From: RYN-230 sp963717125
GTDB lineage: Bacteria > Actinomycetota > Actinomycetes > Streptosporangiales > Streptosporangiaceae
DNA: 64,000 nt
Direction of reading: 5' to 3'
Assembly: GCA_963717125.1 (NCBI GenBank)
Contig: CAVQVG010000008.1
Location: forward strand, 186,001 to 250,000
A program made the translations under genes and the position numbers. Numbering within the stretch: position 1 is the first letter of the stretch; every line of letters begins with the position of its first letter. Under the pieces are notes generated by a model, which worked only from the letters and a program-made list of their open reading frames with translations, did not search any database and was not told the DNA's origin. Below are positions 42,856-50,952 of this stretch, piece by piece.

Positions 42856-44614
42856 GGTCGCCAGCGGGCTGGCTGCAGCAGATCAGCGCGTCCCCCGCGG
42901 CAGGCTCATCGACCGGCTCGGGCGTGTAGCCGACCGTCCCGGATAGCAGGCCGGTCTCGCAGGTGTGGCACACCCCGATGCGGCACGACCAGCGCACCGG
43001 CACGTCGCACGCCTCGGCCAGTTCGAGCAGGCTGGCGTAGTCCTGGCTCCAGCGGACGGTCAGCCCGCTGCGGGAGAACGCCACCTGCGGCCCGTCACCC
43101 GACGCGCCCGAGGGCGGATGCGGGGGCCGGGCCGGGGCGGGCGCGATGCCGGGGGTCGACGACGGCGCCGCACCGAAGATCTCGGTGTGCACCCGGGGCC
43201 CGGCGATGCCCAGGCTGGCCAGGGCGGCGGACATCTCGGCCATGAAGCCGGCCGGGCCGCACAGGTAGGCGTCGGCGTCGCGCGGCACGTCCAGTTCGGC
43301 CAGCACGTCGGCGGTGAGCCGTCCCGCCGTCTGGTAGTCGCGGCCCTGGATGTCACCCGGGGCCGGGTGGCTGTAGCAGATGTGCCGGTGCCCGTGGGCC
43401 AGCCCGGCCAGCAGGGACCGCGACTCGGCGGCGAACGGTTCCGCGGCCCGGCTGCGCGCGCCGTGCAGCCACCAGACCTCGCGGCTGGCCTGGTCCGCGG
43501 CCAGGGCGTGCAGCATGGCCAGCACCGGGGTCGCCCCCACGCCCGCGCTGATCAGCAGGACTGGCGCGGTGCCCGGCTGGAGCAGGAATGTGCCCCGCGG
43601 CGCGGCCACCTCCACCTGGTCGCCGGCCTGCAGCCGGGTGTGGATGAACTGGCTGGCCACTCCGTGCGGCTCGCGCTTGACGCTGACCCGGTAGGCGTCC
43701 GCCCCCGGCGCCCCGGACAGCGAGTAGCTGCGCAGCACCGGCTGGCCGCCCGGCCCGGCGGGCAGCCGCAGGGTGAGGAACTGCCCGGGCAGCGCGGCTG
43801 GCACGGCGGCGCCGCCCGGATCAGCCAGGTACACCGACGCCACCGAGTCGCTCTCCGGCTCGATCGCGGTCACCGCCAGCGGGCGGAACCCCGGCCAGGC
43901 CGGCGGCGGGCTGACCGCGGTCAGGCCCGCGTTGCCCGCCGCCTCGGGCTGGCCGAGCATGGCCTGGAACGAGGCCCGCCAGCCGTCCGGCAGCGCCGGG
44001 ATGCGCAGCGCCCGGCGCAACTCCTGGCGGGGATGCCCGGGCAGGTAGAGCAGCGCGTTGACGTCGGCCACCGTCATGGCCTCCGGGCCACTGGCCACCT
44101 GCACGATGTCGTCCCCGGCCTGCACCTGGCCCTCGCGCAGCACCCGGAAGTAGAACCCGGGCCGGTGATGCGAGACCAGCAGTGCCGGGATACGCGGGTC
44201 GTTCATCCGGATGCCGACCCGGTAGCAGGTGACCCGGGGCTGGGTCACCTCGAACAGCGCCTCGCCGATCTGGTACCGGTCCCCGATGCACACCTGGTCA
44301 TCGGCCAGGCCGTCCACGGTGAAGTTCTCGCCGAACTGGCCGGAGCTGAAGTCGTCCCGGCCGAGTTGCTGCTGCCAGTACCGGTAGGACCCGATCTGGT
44401 ACACGAATACCGCGCGGTGCTCGCCGCCGTGCCCGGCCAGGTCGCCCTGCCCGTCGCCGTCGATGTTCAGCCGCCGCACCAGCCGCGACCCGTCGACCGG
44501 CCGCTTCCACACCGCGGTATGCACCGTCCGGCCGTGCCAGGCCACATCCTGGGGCAGGCCCACGTTCACCGACAGCAGGGTGCCGACCCGCTGGTCCGTA
44601 CTCACCGGGCCCAT
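42839..44614 (-). CDS. MOSC-ferredoxin reductase-2Fe2S fusion oxidoreductase
   Basis: 591 residues from ATG 44614. Residues ~1-215 are a MOSC/3-alpha domain of YiiM type (GHGGEHRAVFVYQIGSYRYW; GQFGENFTVDGL; CYRVGIRMNDPR). Next is an FAD/NAD ferredoxin reductase (RSYSLSG; ISAGVGATPVLAMLHAL; YLCGPAGFM). The C-terminal plant-type ferredoxin has C-x4-C-x2-C-x29-C in CRIGVCHTCETG...LICCSQP. The molybdenum-cofactor-binding and electron-transfer parts are thus in one chain, suggesting reduction of N-hydroxylated compounds (YiiM/mARC-like); this function is inferred. Confidence 0.9.
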   Translation of the reverse strand: MGPVSTDQRVGTLLSVNVGLPQDVAWHGRTVHTAVWKRPVDGSRLVRRLNIDGDGQGDLAGHGGEHRAVFVYQIGSYRYWQQQLGRDDFSSGQFGENFTVDGLADDQVCIGDRYQIGEALFEVTQPRVTCYRVGIRMNDPRIPALLVSHHRPGFYFRVLREGQVQAGDDIVQVASGPEAMTVADVNALLYLPGHPRQELRRALRIPALPDGWRASFQAMLGQPEAAGNAGLTAVSPPPAWPGFRPLAVTAIEPESDSVASVYLADPGGAAVPAALPGQFLTLRLPAGPGGQPVLRSYSLSGAPGADAYRVSVKREPHGVASQFIHTRLQAGDQVEVAAPRGTFLLQPGTAPVLLISAGVGATPVLAMLHALAADQASREVWWLHGARSRAAEPFAAESRSLLAGLAHGHRHICYSHPAPGDIQGRDYQTAGRLTADVLAELDVPRDADAYLCGPAGFMAEMSAALASLGIAGPRVHTEIFGAAPSSTPGIAPAPARPPHPPSGASGDGPQVAFSRSGLTVRWSQDYASLLELAEACDVPVRWSCRIGVCHTCETGLLSGTVGYTPEPVDEPAAGDALICCSQPAGDLTLDL

Positions 44615-44710
44615 TCTCGCAACCCCGCGCGGCAGGGCGGCACCAGCCCGACGCGGGCCCCGAATCGGCCAGATCCCCATTAGGGTCTGAGGGGGGCGAG
44701 GAGGGTGGCT

Positions 44711-45379
44711 ATGGCAGAGGAAACGTTCGCGATCGGGTCCGAGGTCAGCTGCACCGACGGAATCGTCGGTGAGCTGACCCGGGTGATCATCAACCCGGTG
44801 GTCAGCAAGCTGACCCATCTGGTCGTCGAGCCGAAGGGACGGCTGGGACTGGCCCGGCTGGTGCCCATCGACTTGGCCGAGGCCGGCGCCGACGCGGCGG
44901 GCACGGCGGGGCAGATCCGGCTGGGCTGCACGCTGGCCGAATTCGCGCACCTGGACCCGGCCGAGGAGACCCAGTTCGTGCCCGGGACTCAGGGGTACGA
45001 GGCCTATGGCCCGCAGCAGGTCCTGACCTGGCCCTACTCCACGCTGGGCGGTGGCCCGGGGGTGCCGGACAAGCTGCTCGACGGGGTCTCGGAGACCGTC
45101 ACCTACGACGCGGTCCCGGTGGGCGAGGTAGAGGTGCGCCGCGGTGAGCACGTGCACGCCACCGACGGTGCCATCGGCCACGTCGAAGGGCTGGTCATCG
45201 ACCCGGCCAGCCACCGCGTGACGCACGTCCTGCTGCAGGAGGGGCACCTGTGGGGCCGTAAGGAGGTGGCCATCCCGATCAGCGCGGTGACCGGGACCGA
45301 CGACGGCATCCAGCTCAGCCTGACCAAGGACGAGGTGGGCGACCTGCCGCCGGTGGACGTGCACCACCCGGGCCGCTAG
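44711..45379 (+). CDS. Tandem PRC-barrel domain protein
   Basis: 222 residues from ATG 44711, with GAGGAGGG 6 nt upstream. There are two PRC-barrels: EVSCTDGIVGELTRVIINPVVSKLTHLVVEPKGRLGLARLVPIDL and EHVHATDGAIGHVEGLVIDPASHRVTHVLLQEGHLWGRKEVAIPISAV, each a six-strand barrel found in RimM and photosynthetic reaction centre H subunits. Stand-alone actinobacterial copies are linked to stress or surface roles without proof. It is divergent from the MOSC fusion, 96 bp between starts. Confidence 0.9.
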   Translation: MAEETFAIGSEVSCTDGIVGELTRVIINPVVSKLTHLVVEPKGRLGLARLVPIDLAEAGADAAGTAGQIRLGCTLAEFAHLDPAEETQFVPGTQGYEAYGPQQVLTWPYSTLGGGPGVPDKLLDGVSETVTYDAVPVGEVEVRRGEHVHATDGAIGHVEGLVIDPASHRVTHVLLQEGHLWGRKEVAIPISAVTGTDDGIQLSLTKDEVGDLPPVDVHHPGR

Positions 45380-45484
45380 CGCAGCCGGTGCTGGCCGATC
45401 CAGGCGTCTGGTCATCGAGGGCCCGGAGGCATAATCTGCGCGCTAGCCCGATCGATTGACGCCAGGCCGGGAATGGAGCAGACC

Positions 45485-45913
45485 ATGACTGAAACAGCGG
45501 CGCCGCAGCCGCCCGAGCCGCCCGCACCGGCCACCGTGGCGGATGTCATGCACCCCGCGCTGACCACGGTGGAACAGGGCGACCATGTCGCTGCGGCCGC
45601 CTACCTGATGAAACACGCGAACGCCACCGCGCTCATGGTGGTGGACCCGCAGTCCGGCGAGCCCCGGGGGATCATCACCGAGGCGGACATCGCCCGGGTG
45701 GTCGCGGACGGGAAGAACGTGAACGATGTCCGTATCCAGGACCTGATGACCTCGGAGCCGACCGTGATCAGCGCGACGACCAGCATCAGGAGGGCGGCCC
45801 GGATGATGACCAACGGGCATTTCCGCCATCTGCCCGTAGTGGACGATACCGGCCTGATCGGCATGGTCGACATCAGCGAAGTGTGCGCCGCGCTGCTCGG
45901 CCCGGACGACTAG
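45485..45913 (+). CDS. CBS-domain pair protein
   Basis: 142 residues from ATG 45485; ATG 45473 is possible. Two CBS motifs are clear: VADVMHPALTTVEQGDHVAAAAYLMKHANATALMVVDPQSGEPRGIITEADIARVVADG and IQDLMTSEPTVISATTSIRRAARMMTNGHFRHLPVVDDTGLIGMVDISEV. Such pairs bind adenine nucleotides and act as energy or stress sensors, similar to Hrp1-like proteins of actinobacteria. It overlaps the convergent LLM oxidoreductase by 4 bp. Confidence 0.9.
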   Translation: MTETAAPQPPEPPAPATVADVMHPALTTVEQGDHVAAAAYLMKHANATALMVVDPQSGEPRGIITEADIARVVADGKNVNDVRIQDLMTSEPTVISATTSIRRAARMMTNGHFRHLPVVDDTGLIGMVDISEVCAALLGPDD

Positions 45914-46952
45914 GCCGCCAGCAGTTCGCGGACCCGCGGGATGACCTGCGTGCCGTACAGCTCGATGGCGGTCATCAGGGCCTCATGCGCCAGGCCGCCC
46001 ATGCCGTACTTCAGGTCGAACCGGCTGGCGCCGAGCATCGGCAGGTTGGCCGCGATCTTCTGCGCGACGGTTTCCGGCGATCCGACGTAGAGCGCGCCGT
46101 TCGGGCCGATCTCGCGGCGGAACGATTCCTCGGTCGGCACGGCGAACCCGCGGGTCTCGCTGACCTTGCGGATGACCTCCCGGTAGTGCGGCCAGAACTC
46201 GTCGCGGGCCTGCTCGTCGGTGGCCGCGACATGGCCCGGCGAATGCACGCCGACCGGCAGCGGGTCCTGCCCGAACTGCGCCAGGGCCTGCTGGAAGAGC
46301 TGGGCGAACGGGGCGAACCGGCCGGCGGCCCGCCGATGATCGCCAGCATCAGCGAGAACCCGTAATGGGCGGCCCGGATGACCGACTGCGGGCTGCCGCC
46401 GACGCCGATCCAGGCCGGGAACGGGCCGGACTCGGTGTGCGGCACGACATCCTGCTCGTACAGCGACGCGCGGGTCTTGCCCTGCCAGCTGACCGGGCTG
46501 CCCTTCAGCAACTCCGCGAACAGGCTGGCCTTCTCCTCGAACAAGTCCTCGTAGTCGGCGAGGTCATAGCCGAAGAGCGGAAACGAATCGATGCTGGAGC
46601 CACGGCCGAGAATGACTTCGGCCCGGTTGCCGGAGAGGGCGTTGAGGGTGGAATAACGCTGGAAGACGCGGACCGGATCGTCGGAGCTGAGCACGGTCAC
46701 CGCCGAGCCGAGCCGGATGCGGTCGGTGCGCGCGGCGATCGCGCCGAGCACCACGTCGGCGGCGGGCATCGGGAAGTCATCGGTGTGGTGCTCGCCGATG
46801 CCGAAGAAGTCCACGCCGACGCGGTCGGCCAGGACGCCCTGCTCGACCACGTTGCGGATGGTCTGGGCATGGGACAGCGGGCGGTCATGCTCGTCGTGGG
46901 TGACGTCGCCGAACGTGTCGAGGCCGAGGACGAGCGGTGCGGTGCTGGTCAC
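45910..46952 (-). pseudogene. LLM-class flavin/F420-dependent oxidoreductase, frameshifted
   Basis: The first frame from ATG 46952 gives LGLDTFGDVTHDEHDRPLSHAQTIRNVVEQGVLADRVGVDFFGIGEHH, IRLGSAVTVLSSDDPVRVFQRYSTLNALS and WIGVGGSPQSVIRAAHYGF, the luciferase-like barrel. The frame breaks after AIIGGPPAG (about 46320-46335). Adding one base continues it as RFAPFAQLFQQALAQFGQDPLPVGVHS, joining the second frame to 45910. The full length is ~347 residues. It is the last gene of the MarR-controlled operon. The residues look intact apart from the shift, so sequencing error is possible. Confidence 0.78.
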
Positions 46953-46979
46953 GGGTATTCCTTCTGTTCTCTTGAGGGG

Positions 46980-47623
46980 TTAAGCGGCTTCGGCGTGGAT
47001 GGCCAGATCGAACTCGGCCCGGCGCAGCGCGGCGCCGAAGACCGGGCCGCCCGGCTCGAGCAGGCGACCGGCACGCAGGCTGTCCAGCTCGACCGCGTCG
47101 TACCCGATGCGCTCGACAAATTCCGTCATAACGCCCGCTGCCCGCCGGTCGTCGCTGGCTACCCCCAGCGCGCGCCGCTCGGGCGAGCCGGCCAGCCGGC
47201 GGCCGTCGTCGAGGTCGTGGTAGCCGATGTGGTTGAGCGTCTTGACCACGGCTGACCGGGGCAGCCGCCGCTGCACTATCTCGCTGCTGCCGTACCGGGG
47301 ATCGGCGAACTCCGGCGCCGCGCCGTCCACCGGCGGCCAGTAGTTCATCGTGTCCACCACCAGCCGGCCAGTGCGCCGGGGTCCACGGTGCCGAACTTGT
47401 GCAGCGGGATGGCCAGCACCACGATGCCGGCGTCGGCGACCGCGTCGGCCGCCCAGCGCGGCTCGGCGCCCGGGGCCAGGAACTGCGTGATCAGCTCGAT
47501 GTCGGCTGGGTCACCGGACGCGGCGATGGACACCGGGTAGCCCGCCGCCATCGCGACCCGGGCGATCACCGGGCCGGTGTGCCCGGCGCCCAGCACGGCG
47601 ATCCGCGGCGCCGCCGCGGTCAT
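46980..47623 (-). pseudogene. NADPH-dependent F420 reductase-like protein, frameshifted
   Basis: ATG 47623 opens RIAVLGAGHTGPVIARVAMAAGYPVSIAASGDP, a Rossmann NADP-binding start typical of F420H2:NADP oxidoreductase relatives. After DPGALAG the frame slips near 47370. One extra base gives LVVDTMNYWPPVDGAAPEF and continues to the stop at 46980 (KTLNHIGYHDL; LDSLRAGRLLEPGGPVFGAAL). The ATG overlaps the marR stop (ATGA). It may supply F420H2 or act directly on a substrate alongside the adjacent LLM enzyme. Confidence 0.75.
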
Positions 47624-48120
47624 GGCTGGCCCCGGTGCGGCCGCGCGTGCAGGTGATGGTCCAGCGCCCGGAGGATGCCGTCGAGCGCGTCGAACTGGTC
47701 AGGGGTCAGGGCGTCCGCGAAATGTTCCTTGATGGCGCGCAGGTGCGGCACGCTCGCGGCGCGGAACGCCCGCGCCCCGGCCGGGGTGAGCGAGACCTCG
47801 GCGCCCCGGTTGTCGGTGGCGCACCCGCTGCGGCCGACCAGCCCGCGCCGCTCCATCCGGCCGAGGTGGTGGGACAGGCGGCTCCGCTCCCAGTCGATGG
47901 CCGCCGCCAGCTGAGCGGACCGCAGCCGCCTGCCGTCGGCCTCGCTCAGCGCCAGCAGCACCTGGTAGTCGGCCGCGGACAGGCCGGACTCCTGAAGCTG
48001 TGCGCCCAGGATCCGGCTCAGCTCGGCCGTCGTCTCGATCAGCGCACGCCAGATGGCCAGTTCCCGGGACGTCATCCGGCGCCGCTGGCCGGTGCTGACC
48101 GGGGCGTCTGTGCCTGCCAC
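47620..48120 (-). CDS. MarR-family regulator of F420 oxidoreductase operon
   Basis: 166 residues from GTG 48120, with AAGGAGG just upstream; an ATG at 48159 lies inside the operator and is rejected. The winged helix is LSAADYQVLLALSEADGRRLRSAQLAAAIDWERSRLSHHLGRMERRGLVGRSG, with the wing DNRGAEVSLTPAGARAF. MarR proteins lose DNA binding when they bind phenolic ligands. It heads the operon with the overlapping F420 reductase-like and LLM genes, and a 15-bp inverted repeat covers its promoter. Confidence 0.92.
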   Translation of the reverse strand: MAGTDAPVSTGQRRRMTSRELAIWRALIETTAELSRILGAQLQESGLSAADYQVLLALSEADGRRLRSAQLAAAIDWERSRLSHHLGRMERRGLVGRSGCATDNRGAEVSLTPAGARAFRAASVPHLRAIKEHFADALTPDQFDALDGILRALDHHLHARPHRGQP

Positions 48121-48137
48121 GATCCGCCACCTCCTTG

Positions 48138-48176
48138 TTGACACGTCAATCATATTCACGATGATTGACGTGTCAA
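48138..48176 (-). promoter_or_regulatory. MarR operator overlapping a consensus promoter
   Basis: The arms ttgacacgtcaatca (48138-48152) and tgattgacgtgtcaa (48162-48176) are exact complements with a 9-nt spacer. On the minus strand TTGACA (48176-48171), 16 nt, and TATGAT (48154-48149) form a near-consensus promoter inside the repeat. Binding would block transcription of marR and its operon. A further half-site (tgtgtca) lies at 48184-48190. Confidence 0.85.
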
Positions 48177-48293
48177 TGTTTGATGTGTCAGCTATCTCAC
48201 GACCCGCCTGGTCCGGCAGGATCCGGTTCCTGGCCGGCCCCGGCTCGTACTTCCGCCAGCTGCAGGTCGGCTGATATCGGGGATACTGCCGGT

Positions 48294-48686
48294 ATGGGTG
48301 ATCGCAACGTGCTGGGCGGGGAGCTGGAGCCGTGCGGCACCGACCCTGTCACCGGCTTTTACCGTGATGGGTGCTGCCGCACGGCGCCGGAAGACCTGGG
48401 CAGCCACACGATCTGCGCGGTGGTGACGGCGGAATTCCTGGCCCACCAGCGCAGCATCGGCAACGACCTCACCACGCCCGTGCCGCAGTTCCATTTTCCC
48501 GGGCTGGTGCCTGGCGACCGCTGGTGCGTGACCGCGCGGAACTGGCTCCGGGCGCACCACGACGGTGCCGCGGCGCACGTGGTGCTGGCCTCCACCCATG
48601 AGGGGGCGCTGCAGGTCGTGCCGCTGGCCGCGCTCCAGGAGCACGCCGTCGACGTCCCGGCCGACCCGGGCGCGCTCGGCCCCTGA
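48294..48686 (+). CDS. DUF2237 family protein
   Basis: 130 residues from ATG 48294. The family core is complete: NVLGGELEPCGTDPVTGFYRDGCCRTAPEDLGSHTICAVVTAEFLAHQRSIGNDLTTPVPQFHFPGLVPGDRWCVTARNWLRA. DUF2237 proteins are conserved in bacteria and eukaryotes, with several invariant Cys and Asp residues and no established function. The upstream region includes the marR operator, whose palindrome could also affect this divergent gene. Confidence 0.9.
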   Translation: MGDRNVLGGELEPCGTDPVTGFYRDGCCRTAPEDLGSHTICAVVTAEFLAHQRSIGNDLTTPVPQFHFPGLVPGDRWCVTARNWLRAHHDGAAAHVVLASTHEGALQVVPLAALQEHAVDVPADPGALGP

Positions 48687-48690
48687 CCTG

Positions 48691-49107
48691 TCACCGGCGG
48701 CGGTCTGCGGAGGCGTTGCCGCGGAGGTAGGCGGCACGGGCGAGCGACGGCACCATCAAGATGGCACTCATGCCCACCATCAGCCAGTTGCCGGTGCGCA
48801 GGCCGATGACCATGAACGTGACGGAGGCGAGGATGCCGAGCCTGGTACCGAGGGTGGGGTAGCGGCGGTCGATTCGGCGTGGGGTGGTGCGGTGCGCGGG
48901 CAGCCTGGCGAACGGGTCGGCCGACGGCAGGTCGGCGGTGAGCGCGAGGAGTTCCGGGAAGTCGCGCGACCGGAGGGCCTGGCCGAGCCGCTGGTCCAGC
49001 TCGTCCCGGGTCAGCCTGCCCTCGGTGAACGATTCCTGGAGAGTCCTGATCGCGCGGTCGCGGTCCGCTACCGACGCCAGCATGCGAGCGTAAATCACGG
49101 GTGCCAC
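48691..49107 (-). CDS. DUF1707 domain membrane protein
   Basis: About 138 residues from GTG 49107; ATG 49083 is possible. The DUF1707 helix pair is SVADRDRAIRTLQESFTEGRLTRDELDQRLGQALRSRDFPELLALTADLP. It is followed by a basic linker and two membrane segments (LGTRLGILASVTFMVIGLRTG; LMVGMSAILMVPSLARAAYL). This is a common actinobacterial membrane-anchored family of unknown role. It is convergent with the DUF2237 gene with a 4-bp gap. Confidence 0.85.
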   Translation of the reverse strand: MAPVIYARMLASVADRDRAIRTLQESFTEGRLTRDELDQRLGQALRSRDFPELLALTADLPSADPFARLPAHRTTPRRIDRRYPTLGTRLGILASVTFMVIGLRTGNWLMVGMSAILMVPSLARAAYLRGNASADRRR

Positions 49108-49188
49108 GGCTCACCCCAGGGGGAACGTCATCCCGGCCCGCGCCGAACGGGTCAGTCCGTCCAGGGTAGCTGGGCGGTGGCGGCGTTG

Positions 49189-49228
49189 GTCAGACCCGGC
49201 TGAGGGCGTTTTGTCAGACCCGGCTGAG
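49189..49228. promoter_or_regulatory. Direct repeat upstream of XRE gene, candidate operator
   Basis: gtcagacccggctgag occurs at 49189-49204 and again at 49213-49228, a 24-bp period. The second copy ends 8 bp before the GTG at 49237. Autoregulation by the XRE protein is plausible, though a duplication without function cannot be excluded. Confidence 0.5.
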
Positions 49229-49236
49229 ACAGTGGG

Positions 49237-50133
49237 GTGGTGGTATCCCCCCAGCCCGCCAGCAGCACCGAGAAGTCCCGCCGGGCCGAGCTCGGCGGCT
49301 TCCTGAAGACCCGGCGGGCCCAGCTGAGTCCGGCGGACGCCGGGCTCCCGCCGGGCCTGCGCCGCCGCACGCCGGGGCTGCGGCGGGAGGAGGTCGCGCT
49401 GCTGGCCGGCGTGGGGGTGAGCTGGTACACCTGGCTGGAGCAGGGCCGGCCGATCAACGCCAGCGCGCAGGTGCTGGACGCGGTGGCCCGCGTGCTGCAC
49501 CTCGATGCGGCCGGACGGTGGCACCTGTACTGGCTGGCTGAGGCCATGCCGGTGCGTTCGCAGGCCGACCCGTACGGGGTACCTGGTTCGGCCAGCCAGG
49601 TGCTGCGCGCCCTCGACCCGCTCCCCGCGGTACTGCTCAACGAGCGGTTCGACGTCCTCGACTCGAACGACGCCCACGAGGAGATGTTCTGGGACTGGCA
49701 CTCGCTGCCGTGCATCCACAAGAACCTGCTGTGGTGCGCGGTCACCGAGCCGCGGGCGCCTGACCTGCTGCTCAACTACGCGGAGGAGATCCCGCACCTG
49801 GTCGCCCGGCTGCGTGCCGCCTACGCCCGGCACATCGGCGACCCGGAGTGGGCGGAGAACATCAGGCGGCTGACCACCCTCAGCCCGGAGTTCGCCGAGA
49901 TCTGGGAGCGGCATGAAGTCGCCGGTCCGGCCGAGCGCACGCTCCGGTTCCGGCACCAGGCCGCCGGGCTGATGACGTTCACCCGCACCGAGTACGAGGT
50001 CTCCGCGCGGCCCGGGCTGCGGATCTCCGTGTACAGCCCGCAGGACGCGGAGACCGCGGCCCGGCTGCCGCTCACCCGCCGCGGCGCAGCGACACGTTGC
50101 GCGGTGCCACCTGGCCCGCGCCGACCAGGGTGA
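49237..50133 (+). CDS. XRE-family regulator, MmyB-type ligand domain
   Basis: 298 residues. The helix-turn-helix is LGGFLKTRRAQLSPADAGL, RRTPGLRREEVALLAGVGVSWYTWLEQGRPINAS. The MmyB-like domain has LDPLPAVLLNERFDVLDSNDAHEEMFWDWHSLPCIHKNLLWC and a late FRHQAAGLMTFTRTEYEVSARPGLRISVYSP. It is a second member of the family seen at 19243-20259. The last ~20 residues (RRGAATRCAVPPGPRRPG) look like read-through beyond a lost stop. It lies upstream of the class II aldolase gene on the same strand (96-bp gap). Confidence 0.9.
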   Translation: MVVSPQPASSTEKSRRAELGGFLKTRRAQLSPADAGLPPGLRRRTPGLRREEVALLAGVGVSWYTWLEQGRPINASAQVLDAVARVLHLDAAGRWHLYWLAEAMPVRSQADPYGVPGSASQVLRALDPLPAVLLNERFDVLDSNDAHEEMFWDWHSLPCIHKNLLWCAVTEPRAPDLLLNYAEEIPHLVARLRAAYARHIGDPEWAENIRRLTTLSPEFAEIWERHEVAGPAERTLRFRHQAAGLMTFTRTEYEVSARPGLRISVYSPQDAETAARLPLTRRGAATRCAVPPGPRRPG

Positions 50134-50229
50134 GATCGAACCCATGTGCGTCTTCCACACTGGTTAGTGTCGGCTCACCCGGCCGCGGTTGCCCAGCCCG
50201 CGGTCGCCCCCCGTGGTCTACTAAGAGCC

Positions 50230-50940
50230 GTGGCGGATCTGGCCGAAGACGGTTACCGGCAGACGGTATCGCTGGCGTCCCGGATCCTGGCCGCATCCGG
50301 CGCCGCCGACCTGATCTGGGGGCACGCCTCGGTGCGCGACCCGGGCGGCCGCGGGGTATGGATCAAGCAGGCGTCCTGGGGCCTGGAGGAAGTCACCCCG
50401 GCGCTGGTCCACCTGGTCAGCCCGGACGGCGAGGTGCTCGACGGTGGCGGGCCGCGGCACAGCGAGTACCCGATCCATACCGAGATCATGCTGGCCCGCC
50501 CGGACGTCGGCGGCGTGGTGCACGTGCACAGCCGGGGCGCGGTGGCGCTGGGCGCGAGCGGGCAGCCGCTGCGGCCGGTCAGCCACGAGGCGAACTACTT
50601 CGTCCCGCCGCCGCTGCCGCGCTTCACCCAGACGTCGGACCTCATCCTGACCCGCGAGCTGGGCGCCGCGGTGGCCCGCACGCTCGGCAGCTCCGCGGCG
50701 CTGCTCCTGGTCAACCACGGGATCGTCTGCGCCGGGCCGGACCTGGAGACGGCCACGGTGGCCGCCATCCTGCTGGAGCGCGCCTGCCAGCAGCAGATCC
50801 TGACCCAGTCCCTGGGCCCCGGCTACCAATGGACCCCGGAAGCCGAGTCGCTGGTCAAGCGCGGGCACATCTACCCGCCGCCGGCCATCCGGCAAGTCTG
50901 GGACTACCTGGTGCGCGGGCTGCCTGACGGCCCCGCCTGA
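50230..50940 (+). CDS. Class II aldolase/adducin-family protein
   Basis: 236 residues from GTG 50230. The zinc-binding fold is shown by AASGAADLIWGHASVRDPGG, SEYPIHTEIMLARPDVGGVVHVHSRGAVALGAS (HxH metal ligands) and LLLVNHGIVCAGPDLETAT (third His). Family members cleave sugar phosphates such as fuculose-1-phosphate or ribulose-5-phosphate, or act as decarboxylases/dehydratases. A specific sugar is not indicated by neighbouring genes. Confidence 0.9.
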   Translation: MADLAEDGYRQTVSLASRILAASGAADLIWGHASVRDPGGRGVWIKQASWGLEEVTPALVHLVSPDGEVLDGGGPRHSEYPIHTEIMLARPDVGGVVHVHSRGAVALGASGQPLRPVSHEANYFVPPPLPRFTQTSDLILTRELGAAVARTLGSSAALLLVNHGIVCAGPDLETATVAAILLERACQQQILTQSLGPGYQWTPEAESLVKRGHIYPPPAIRQVWDYLVRGLPDGPA

Positions 50941-50952
50941 CCCCCAGCCCGG

